NCBI GenBank assembly: GCA_003255065.1
Contig: QAOA01007638.1
Location: 214,066-278,065, forward strand
Direction: 5' to 3'
Length of the DNA stretch: 64,000 bases
Origin: Cercis canadensis
Taxonomy: Eukaryota > Streptophyta > Magnoliopsida > Fabales > Fabaceae
Shown: positions 48,501 through 60,500 of the stretch, piece by piece
Numbering within the stretch: the stretch's first letter is position 1
Layout of the letters: each line of letters starts with the position of its first letter
Notes under the pieces: generated by a model
What the model saw: only the letters and a program-made list of their open reading frames with translations
The model's database searches: none
What the model was told of the DNA's origin: nothing
Translations under genes and position numbers: made by a program

Positions 48501-51500
48501 TGAAGGGGAGTGTTAGAATATTAGCTGTAAATACTGTAGTTATTATAGCATATGTTTAGGCNAGTTATTATAGCATATTTTTAGGCTTGTAATTAGCTTA
48601 TGATTAGGCCCATGATTAGGCCCGTTATTGTTGTACAGTTAATATAAATAATAGATGTGAGAAGCTAGTCTCACAACCTTTTTCACTATTTTCACAGGAT
48701 GTATGTTTTAGAACTTCAGTTGGTAGGATTCTGAGTGGCTCAATCAGTGGAATTTCAGATCTAATTGACTGCCAGAACTTAAGTGGACAGATTGTTCTCT
48801 CTATCTTTGGGGAATAGCCATGATAATGGCAGCAGAACCTGCTAGGTTGGAAGATGAATCAAGTGCCTGAAGATCCTTAGCTGACTTGTTACAGCGAAGC
48901 AAAAGACCCACTCTACCTCCTGTGATTCCTGGGGTTTCCTGCAGTGCAGCACCAGCAAGCCATTGTCCCAGCAACTTGAATAGGCACTAGATTGTTGGGT
49001 TGATAATCCTAAACCTTGGTAGACCAATCCTTCTTGGGAACCAATGTAATCAAATTAGAATTCATACTTACTCACACCCTACTATTATATGAAAACTCAA
49101 AAATGACTTAATTAATGCTGTGAGAAATGGCTGAAGTAAAATCATTGGGCCTTGTTGCTTTATCATGAAAAATGTTCCTCTCTTATTTTTGGGTTTTGCC
49201 ATAAATATGGCATATTTATCATTCTGAGTTATTATATCTATGATCGTTTACATTATAGCCCATCCAATATGATTGTGGTTTCAGTAGCAGTATTGTTTAG
49301 CGACAAGTAGAATATTCTGCCCAACTCTCTTGATTGAGATGAATCATATAAACGGAAGTGTATTGGTATATGCATGTATTTTTAAATGGTAATTAAGTTT
49401 CAAGCTTCTTTGAATGTAATAGATATTGCAATTAATTTTTTTTTTCATGTATTGATTTTGAGTTCATAAAGAATCTACATATTCATTAAATCTGCTTGTC
49501 ATTGTTTTTGTCCATGTAACTCTTTTTCGTTTTTCATTGTTAGCGGATAAAATTATGACTCTTGCTGTTTTTTTAGTATCAAACACATTGGGTGGGTAGT
49601 TGGAAATGTGGTGTCAAAGGCAATATTTTGTTTCTTGAGTTGGTTTCTTATGACAATTGAGATGTTTGTTAACACAAGTTTATGCTTTCCCTCTTTTGTT
49701 TTGTAAAGCTCACTGTTTCTCCACACACCTTCCTTGCTTGTGTCAGGATTCTCGCCATCGTTTTGACAAAGCTGAATACTCTTATGATCAGGTATTGAAA
49801 ATATAAAATTGTTTGTTCAAATGTGATGATGAGATTCCTCTTTTATCAAATAAAATTGTGATAGTGAGATTTTTGACATTATTGGTATAAGAGAACATTA
49901 TCATTAATTTTAGTAATGCAAATTGATGTGAAAATCCTTGGACTAGAAGCATGGATAAAGCACAGTCCCATCTAATCATTCCTTGTGCTGAAATTTAATT
50001 TTATTAAGTGGAGGCTGCAAGATTGAACTCCTTACTGCTTGGTCAAAGAGGCTCTAGTGCCATATCAACCAACCAAAGTTTAAGCTGTTAGGAGAAGGCT
50101 CAAGAGTGTCTTTATATTTAACACTGTATATTGTTGGTTCATAAAAATTTTAGCTTGTAAGCAAATTGACCATGGTTTATGAGCACTGCTCATGTGCGTA
50201 ACTAGTTCTGCAACCAACCATGGTTTATGGTTCATTTGTGTTTTAAGTGAACTAACTGTTGTTTATGGTAAATTCCACTTTGATGAGAGCAGTGGCTAAC
50301 TCCAGTAGGAATGATCTTTGATAGTTTTGGGGAAAACATTTTAGAAGGAACACCGAACTGCAGGTTTTGGCAGTCTTGACTGCTCACTTAAGCGTTGAAG
50401 TATATAAGTTTTGCTTAAATACATAATCACTTGAGGATCTGATTGCTTGTTTAAAAGGGCTAGTCAAGTCATACTTATGGAGGCATTTTGTATGTGCACT
50501 TTAATAGTTTCTTAAAAGCCAAAGTCTGCTTAAATCTTCCACTTTTATCATTTATGTCATAGATCATCCATTTATCTCATATTTACTTGGTGTATATTTG
50601 AAAGCAGTTGTTGCTCACATTTGTAATTCATGGTTTCTCACAGTATTCATGTATCTCTTTTCTTCAGGCCCGTGAAAAGTTTGTGTCACTGAAGAAGAAT
50701 ACACGGGGAGACATTGTTGCTGAATTAGAAGAGGTTTGCTGAATCAATTTTTAATTAATAGCTTCTCAAAACCTCTGTTTCTACTTGAGAGGTTCTTTCT
50801 CATCTTTGTTGTTATGCACCAATATTTTAAATTATGGTGTAACATGTGTCAGTTTTTTTTTTTGGTTATGTTTTATTTGTGTTTATTGATTTTGCATGTG
50901 AAAGTTTAGCTTGATTTCTGATCAAGAAGTATTTCATCTGTGAGAATAGTGGAAAAGGTTGTGAGACTAGCTTCTCATATCTATTATTTATACTAACTGT
51001 ACAGCAATAACGGGCCTAATCATGGGCCTAATCATAAGCTAATTACAAGCCTAAACATATGCTATAATAACTACAGTATTTACAGCTAATATTCTAACAC
51101 TCCCCCTCAAGCTGGAGCATACATATTATATGTTCCAAGCTTGTTACAAATGTAGTTAACCCGAGGGCCTCCGAGAGACTTAGTGAATATGTCTGCTAGC
51201 TGGTCATTTGATCTAACAAAACTAGTAGGAATATCCCTTGAAAGTATTTTTTGTCTAATAAAGTAACAGTCAATATCTATATGTTTGGTCCTTTCATGGA
51301 AGACTGGATTGGAGGCAATGTGGAGAGCTGCTTGGTTATCGCATATTAGTTTCATCTATTGAATCTTCATGAATTTTAACTTCTGAAATAACTGTTTCAG
51401 CCATATGAACTCACAGGTTGCTTTAGCCATGGCTCGGTATTCTGCCTCAGCCGTGGATAGAGCAACAACTGATTGTTTCTTGCTGTTCCATGACACTAGA

Positions 51501-54500
51501 TTGCCCCTAACAAATACACAATATCCAGTGGTTGAGCGACTATCGTATGGACAGCCTACCCAGTCAGCATCTGAATATCCAACCACCTGAGTATGTCCTC
51601 TACTTTCATACAATAGGCCTTTACCTGGTGCCTTCTTGATGTATTTTAAAATACGAACTACTGCATCACAATGACTGTCACACGGAGCACTTAGAAATTG
51701 ACTAACTACACTCATAGGGAATGCAATATCAGGACGTGTCACTGTAAGGTAGTTGAGTTTCCCAACAAGTCTCCGATATCTACTGGGATCTGATAAGGGC
51801 TCCCCCTGATCAGGTAGGAGCTTGACATTTGGATCCATTGGAGTCTCCACAGGTTTGCAGTTTGACATACCTGTTTCTTTCAATATATCCAAGGCATATT
51901 TTTGCTGTGAGATGGTAACACCCTTTCGGGATTGAGCAACTTCTATTCCCAGAAAATACTTGAGTTTGCCCAAATCTTTTGTCTGGAAGTGCTGGAATAG
52001 ATGTTGCTTGAGTTTTTGTATGCCTTCTTGATCATTCCCTGTAATCACAATGTCATCCACATAGACAATCAAGTACATGCATCGGTTAGGGGATGAGTGA
52101 AAGTAAAAGACTGAATGATCAGCCTCACTCCGAGTCATACCAAACTGTCGGACGACTGAACTAAATCTCCCAAACCAAGCCAGTGGAGATTGTTTAAGTC
52201 CATAGAGAGATCGGCGAAGTCAACACACCAATCTAGACTCCCCCTGAGAAACAAATCCAGGAGGTTGCTCCATATAAACTTCCTCTTGCAATTCTCCATG
52301 TAGAAAGGCATTTTTAATATCTAATTGATAAAGGGGCCAGTGGTGAATGGCAGCCATAGAGAGAAAGAGGCGAACAGATGCCATCTTGGCAACTGGAGAG
52401 AAGGTATCACCATAATTAAGTCCGTAGATCTGGGTGTATCCCTTGGCAATCAAGCGGGCTTTCAAACGATCTATTTGGCCATCAGGGCCAACTTTGACTG
52501 TATAAACCCAACGACAACCAACAATGGATTTACCACGTGGTAGAGGCACCAAATCCCAAGTGCTATTAGAGTCTAAAGCAGCCGTCTCATCAATCATTGC
52601 CTTATGCCAGCCTGGGTCAGAAAGTGCTTCACCTACATTTTTACGAATAGAAACAGGAGACAAAGACGACACAAAAACAGAATATTGTGAAGACAAACGG
52701 TGATAGCTCACAAAATTATAAATGGGATAAGGATTGTGAGTAGAATGTATACCTTTGCGGTCAGCAATAGATCGGTCCAAGTCAGAGATCGGAACCTGAG
52801 AAGTGACTGGAGCAAGAGATGAATCCAATGGGGCAGGAGCAGGGAGGTCATTGGTGGGAGGGTTGTCAACAGGCTCAAGGACGGGTGGCACGATGGGTGG
52901 GTGCTCAACAGGCCCAGTGACAGGTGGCACAATGGTAGGGTCCTCAACAGGGTCAGGTCGAGGCCGACGATGGTAGGTGAGGAGAGGAGGTGCCGAGTCC
53001 TCTGTAGGACCAGTGGAGTCATGGGACGAAACAACCTGTGGAAGAGGACTAGTGCAAGAAATGGGGAGATCCTGAGTAACAGTAGAACAATAAGGATGCC
53101 CTAAAGAAGGAAAGAAAGGGGTTGTCTCAAAGAAGGTGACATCCGGGGAAACAAGATATCGTTTGAGTTCAGGAGAGAAACAACGGTAACCTTTTTGCAA
53201 ACGGGAATAACCCAAAAAGACACATTTGAGGGATTTTGCATGTAACTTATCTTTACCTGGAGTGAGATCATGAACAAAACATGTGCAACCGAAGACACGA
53301 AGAGAAAGAGAGTAGAGTGGCTGATTGGGAAACAAAAGAGAATGAGGCACCTGATTTTGTAAAACAGAGGATGGCATGCGATTAATCAAATAACATGCAG
53401 TGATAACCGCATCTCCCCAAAAACGCAGCGGAACATTATTATGAATGAGGAGAGTACGGGCAGTCTCAATCAAGTGTCTATTTTTCCGCTCAGCCACCCC
53501 ATTTTGTTGAGGAGTATGAGCACAAGAAGAGTGATGGAGAATGCCCTGAGAAGTCATAAAAGATTGAAATGGAGCAGAAAAATATTCTCGGGCATTATCA
53601 CTCCGGAAGGTGCGAATGGTGATTCCAAATTGAGTTTTAATTTCTGAGCAAAAGGTTTGGAAAATAGAGAAAAGTTCTGAACGATTTTTCATTAAAAATA
53701 ACCAAGTACATCGGGAAAAATCATCAACAAAGGTAACAAAGTATTGAAAACCCAAAGTTGAGTTGACACGACTAGGACCCCATACATCAGAATGAACCAG
53801 TGAAAAAGGAGACTCGGCTCGTTTATTGACACGACTAGGAAAAGAACTACGAACATGTTTGCCTAACTGACAAGACTCACATTCTAAAGAAGAGACACTA
53901 GAGAGACTCGGCACCATCTTCTGTAGTTTCTGTAAGCTAGGATGTCCCAAACGGCGATGAAAAAGTTCAGGAGAATCAGCAGCAATACAAGCCACAGGAG
54001 ATGGTGGTGGGGCGAGGTAGTATAGCCCACGGGACTCATGTCCGACTCCAATCATCCTCCCAGTGTTCCGCTCCTGTACAATAACCGAATGAGCAACAAA
54101 GGTAACAGAATAAGGGAGGGTTTGAGTTAATTTGCTAACAGAAATCAAATTAAATGGACACCCAGGTACAAAGAGAACAGAATTTAAAGATAGGGAGGGC
54201 AAGGGTGTGGCCTGACCAATGCCTCTGACTATAGTGTGTGATCCATCAGCTAAGGTAACAGTGGATAATGAATTAGAATAAGTGATATGAGAAAATAAAT
54301 TCTTGTTACCAGACAAGTGATCAGAAGCACCAGAATCAAGAACCCAAGGTCCAAGAGAGGAGGACTGAGAGATGCATGCAATAGGATTACCAGGCTGAGC
54401 AATAGAGGCAATGGAGGTGGACCGCTAGTTGTTTTGGAATCTGAGGAACTCATTGTAATCAGCAGCAGAGACGGATACAGTGCCAGATGGAGTGCTAGAG

Positions 54501-57500
54501 GAGGAACCATACTGTGCAAAATTAGCAACCTTAGAAGGTCGACCATGAAGGAGAAAACAGCGATCCACTGTATGGCCAATTTTATTGCAGTGAGTACATC
54601 GGGGGCGATCTCTATTTCGAGCTCGCTGATCACCACGGCCGCCGCCCTTACCATCCTCTCGATGGTTCACTTGAGATGCTAGAATAGTAGAATCAACTGA
54701 GGTAGTCGAAACAGAGGTACCTGTAGGTGCTGAAATACGGATTAACTGCTCAAATATCGTTTCCATAGTAGGAACCCTAGGGTTGGCCAGAATTTGATTA
54801 CGGACTGAATCCAATTCAGAAGGCAAACCAGCAAGTGCAAGGACCATAAAGAATTTGCCACGATGTGCCTCTTGTTGAGCGACATCAGTTGAGAATGGCA
54901 TCATCTCATTAAATTCCTGTTGAAGAGTCTCGATCTGCCCCAGATAAGTTTGCATATCCAGATCCTGTTTCTTAAGAGTTTTCATCTGAGAGACAACATT
55001 ATACAAACGATTTATATCGTTTGAGTAGAGTTTCTTGGCCTTCTGCCAAACCTCATAACAGGTACGATAAGGTTAATATTGGCCAACAAGAACCCGATCA
55101 ATAGATTGCCAAAGAACATTACAAAGATAAGCATCAGCCTACTTCCACTTAGGCTGATCTTTTTCAGGGATGTCTTTAATTTGTTTGATTAAGTGTTCCT
55201 CATGGCCCTGACCTACAAACCACAACTCCACAGAGGCTGACCAAGTCATATAGTTGCCAGAACCAGTTAATTTCTCAGCACAGATAGTTGGAGTAGAAGA
55301 AAAAGTGGAATGAGTGGTGACCAGAAGTTTCCTTGTCTGAAGAGGCCATTTGGATGTTACTAACCGTTAACAAAGAGGAGCAGAACTGTTATGATGGTGT
55401 CTAGGTCAGAAAACACCAAAGTAAGGGCAGGAACAGGACGGAAATACGCCGGAGGACAGATCTGGAAAGTTTCACGGCGATTGGAGCAGACACGTGCCTC
55501 CACGCGCGGAAGAAACTGGCAGCGCGTGGGTGTCACGCGCAAAGAGTGGAGTGGCGCGTGTGGGCGCGTGTGGCGGCGGCTGACGGCGGGTCTCCGGGGA
55601 ATGGCCGGTCGGAGGGTACTGAGGTTGACTGCGGGGTCAGAATTGGGATTATCGAGTCCTAGGGTGACTGGATAGAGACACAGCCACTAAACCCTAGTTT
55701 TAGAACACTGCTGGAGTATGAACACAGCAGGGAGAGGAAAAACGCCGCTGGAAAAATTCACAGCGGGAATGGGGAGGTTTTTCTCACTAAAATTGCTCTG
55801 ATACCATGTGAGAATAGTGGAAAAGGTTGTGAGACTAGCTTCTCACATCTATTATTTATACTAACTGTACAGCAATAACGGGCCTAATCATAAGCTAATT
55901 ACAAGCCTAAACATATGCTATAATAACTACAGTATTTACAGCTAATATTCTAACATCATCAAAATCCTACCTGAAGGGTAAAATTTTATATTGTTACTGT
56001 AGTTAAATTTTGCATGCCAAAATTTTACCTAGAGTGAGTTTTTTTGTCAAGTAGCTCCTTCTGGTTGATGCTTCAGTTCTCTATTTAGGGGAAAAAGACT
56101 GAAAGTTTTATCAATTTGGTCTCCATTTCTTTGTGAGTTTTTAAGTCCTTTTGCTAACTATTTGGTTTTTTGTTGTGCCTTCTTTTATAAGTGCCTGCAG
56201 TAGAGATGAGCTCAAACTGATTTACTGAGCTATTCAGCTTTAAAACGTATTGTCGAAGAATTTAGTTTAGTATTAAGGAATTGTGATAGTGTTATGGGAT
56301 TAAGAAGCTAGTTATTTGTAATGCAACCAAAGTAAAGAATATTGTCATTATGTAATCCTAGACTCCTAGTACCAAACAATCAAATAATTATGTGTGTAAG
56401 GGTTAGTATTGTTTTTGTATGAAACAAGAAAGTTCATTTAAGAGAAGAAAGAAGAAATACATTAGATTGGCAGGTAATATATTATCATCTGGAACAATAT
56501 CACTAAGTAAGAGCATGTTCGGATTAGGCTTTAGCTGTGAAAAATAGATTCTATAGAGAACTTTGGGTAGAGAATTACTTTTGAATTCCCGAAATCTTTT
56601 CCAATCATGATCCAAGATTACAGCAACAATAAAAGAAAGAAAGAAAGAAACTATTTATGCTATATGGCTTCTTTTTGGTGCTCAACTGTGGTCTTTTTAA
56701 GGGAGTATCCCTGTTAGATAATCAACCCCCTGCATATCTGACAGTGATACTTCTATAAAGAGACCATGGGCCAAGCGCTAGAGAGAAGCCATAAAATCAA
56801 TCATATCTCATAACAGTTATGAGGCCAGTGAGGTATCCTTAGAATATGAGTGTTTCTCTTGAACAAAATACACCAAATAATTTCATATATCACACACTGC
56901 CAATAAGTTTTGCCCGCCTTACTGTTTGCCAAAACTTTTGAAATTTGATCTATGCTGATTTATGGCTGAGTATAGCCACTTAGTCAAATGGTCATCTAGT
57001 TCATTGTCCTTTCTTTATTATCTCTTCTTCCTTTTGTTTCATTAATATTTTAGTAAGTCTGATTATCTAACTTAAAGATCTCACTGTTCTTATGTCAGGA
57101 TCTACAAAATTCAAAGTCAGCATTTGAAAAAAGTCGCTTCAATCTAGTATGTCTTCTGCAATTGTTAACCTTGTGTGTGTTTTTGCTGATATCTCCCTAA
57201 ACCTTTTTTATATTATGAACCTGCCTATTGTGTTTTAAGAACTGCAGGTAAATTCGCTCATGAATATTGAAGTGAAAAAGAAGTATGAGTTCTTGGAGTC
57301 CATTAGTGCAATAATGGATGCTCATCTGAGATATTTTAAGTTGGTCTGTAAATTGATTGCTTATTTGTTTGTGAGTTGATTGCCTAATTTGCTTTGTGTG
57401 CTTAAGAAGCTGTTACTTCATGGTTTAGGGTTATGACTTACTGAGCCAAATGGAGCCCTACATTCACCAGGTATGGATATGGTTTGTTTTCTTTTCTTAC

Positions 57501-60500
57501 AAGGAATTATCTTCAAGATGTGATTGTAACATGTTTGATAAAACAGTTGGAAAAGGATGAAATTGGCACACTCACCTCTTTAGCAGTAGATGAACTGACT
57601 ATTTATTGAATTCTAGGGCTATGCATGGGTCAGGTTTGGTCAGTTTGAATCCAAAACTCAAAACAGACCAAATACTGTTGGGTTGCAATTTCTACAACCT
57701 GCAGCCTGCAGGTTGAACTATCCAATTGAAACCAAGAAAACATACGTTGGGCTAGTTTGGGAGGGTGTTACGTGTTGTCACAAATTAATTTCAGAGGGTA
57801 GAAGAATGGTGTGGATACATCAAGAAAAAATTGGCAAAAGGAAAACAACACCTGCCATATCTGAAGCTGCTTGGATGAAAGATATGATAGATCAAGATTC
57901 CATATATTTAATGCTAACAGCTGGTACAAGAAATACATGCATTAACACCTCAGTGACCACACAAGACACCAGGGTTTTATATCTCCAGAAAATTTTAGCC
58001 ATGGATTCTTTGTTTTTTCTACAAAACCAGCCATACTGAGCATAACATAAGTCCTCAACTGATAAATGCTTGCACTAAAAATCTGACAGAAGGGACACAT
58101 AGAATTGATCAGCTTGAGTCTTGAAATTATTTGGCCATGGGGTAGAGAAAGAGAAGAAGAGGGGAGAGATCTATAAATGACCAGTACAAATATTAAGGGG
58201 TAAGAGAAAAGGTACAAAGGAAGAGCAGAGAGTCAGAGATGAATATTAAATACAAGTGGTAAGTGGGGGTAGGTAGGGCTGAATAGGAGAAAGAAATTGA
58301 AATATGAGTGTTATGGTCAAATACAATTATCGAGACACTAAAAATGTCACTTACATATTTTATGTGAAAAGAGAGACCAATTCTAAGAGTGATCAGTCAG
58401 AATTGACAAAAGAAAGTATAGCTATGTTATAAAATATCTTAACCCTTTAGCACGAATTGTTCAGGTCTGGTATGTGTGGGTTTCATCTAAAAAAAACTGA
58501 ATCAGTTGCTGCTACTGGATTTTTTTGCTTTTATTTTAGAAGACCAAATTTCATTAGAGAGAGAGAAATGGTAAAAAGTAACAGGAGGACAAGAAATTCT
58601 CCTTAAGCTAGAAAATACTGCATAAATGAAGGATAAACATTATAATAAAATGGGACTCCAACGACTGAAACTGAATTTTTGCACTCAGTTTGGTCAGGTG
58701 ACAGCAGATGGCGGGTTTTTGCACGCCCATTAGAACAGTGATATTTAGTACTTTATTTGTCAGATAAAGCACTCTCGTAAAATTTGTGGAGCTCAATATT
58801 GTTGTCAAATAACTACTTTGTCTGAAGGACTGCTGTTAGTCAAGGTCAAAAAGAGATTTTCCATCTATTAGACAATCTCCTCATTTGTGACTCACCGACT
58901 CCATTGGCCTTGAAGGATTGGACTAAGAATAGGCGTATCACTACCTTGTGATAAAATTAAGGGAAAACTCCAATTTAGCCCCTTCAACTTTACCTTGTAT
59001 GCTTCAGCCCCAAATGTGCCAAAACATGCAAAAGACAACAACATGCTTCTAAATGTGGAAGAAACCCCTTTTTGCAGAGTCCAAAAATGGATAGGAACGA
59101 ACATGAGTGCAGCATGTGACCATGTTCCCCTCCCAAAGCTCTCTCTTCCTTGTAATGCCCTGCTTCTTGGATGTGGATTCAAAAGGCACCACAGATAACA
59201 GAAATTACATTGCTGGCTTGACCTGCAACCATCCTAGTTTTCTGGTTTCTGAAACAAAAATTACCCACATGAATTTCTAAAGCTGCATCTCTCCCACATC
59301 CCTCTTCAATTCCTCAACCAAAGTCTTCGATTCTACTTCAAATTTCTCTAATTCTGCAACTTTAGCCCTCAAATGTGTGATTTCCTCAATGGCAGCATTG
59401 ATCTGGTGAAGCAACCCGAGTCTTCAGGTTCTCTTGCCTCCTCAATTTCATCTGCCTGAGCTGCTCCTTAGCTTGGAAAAGCTTCAGAGAAAGTTCCCTC
59501 ACTTGGTGTTCCTGGTTTTGAATCAGAGAAATAGAGTTCTTCAGCTCCTCTTGCCTCTGTTCTTCTTCTTCTGCCATTACAGCCACCACAGATACAAAAA
59601 AATTCAGTATTTAGGTTTGTTTCTCAAGTAACTATCGGAGAAAACTAAAGTGAAATGAGAAAACAAATCAATGGGGGAAGATTTAGGGCCAAAAGATCTC
59701 ACTAATTTACCATATGAAAATTTTTCTCTCTTAACTTTCTCGAAGTTTCTTTCATATTCTCCACAAAATTCTCCACACGTGGAATTGAGGAGGTTGTGGA
59801 TATCGCATGTGTCTGTGGCCGAGACATAGAGCTTTGAGAACACACTTGAAGACAAAGACAAGGCAGAAGCTTTGCAAAGATCGGGTAGTGGTGCTAGTGA
59901 CGATGTACATGGAAAAGATGGTTTGGGAGGTGAAGATGGTCATGTGATGTGCAGTGTTGATTTTGGTCCATTTTTGGACATCTTTTTGAGAAAAGGTGTT
60001 TCTAACACATTTTAGAAGCAAGTGGGGGTCTTCTGCATGGCATTTAGGGTTGAACTGCATGTGGTAAAATTGAAGGGTCCCTAAAATTAAACTGAGAGTG
60101 GTGGCAGTCTTGATGTGTACTTTGGACCACTTAGTGAAAAACTCACTTCTTCCATGTTAAGAATGACTTAATCCTCAAGTTTTTAGTATTAGGTATTGGC
60201 CTAAGAATGACTTTTTATCTGTGTCAAATCTTTCTATCTTTTGATGTATGTAGGGAGTTCTAGCTTTGTTTATTTGAGTGTTCAGTTAATGCTTGTTGGT
60301 TGTTGATACATTCACCAATATTCTTTGGTGATTATAATATATTTGATGTTCTCATAAGTAATGAGTGTAAATCTAATACAAAAGCCTTCTGTGCATCCTA
60401 TAAGAATCCTGATTTCTGACCTATGGCTGACCGATGCTTGTATGAGTATGGTTTAATTAAAAGAACTTTCAGCTCCTGATTCCACTTGTGCAGTTGATAA

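Noticed and set aside
57683..58039. 118-residue frame in AGD4-like intron 10
   Set aside because: No recognised family or splice context; it probably reads through old repeat DNA in the intron.
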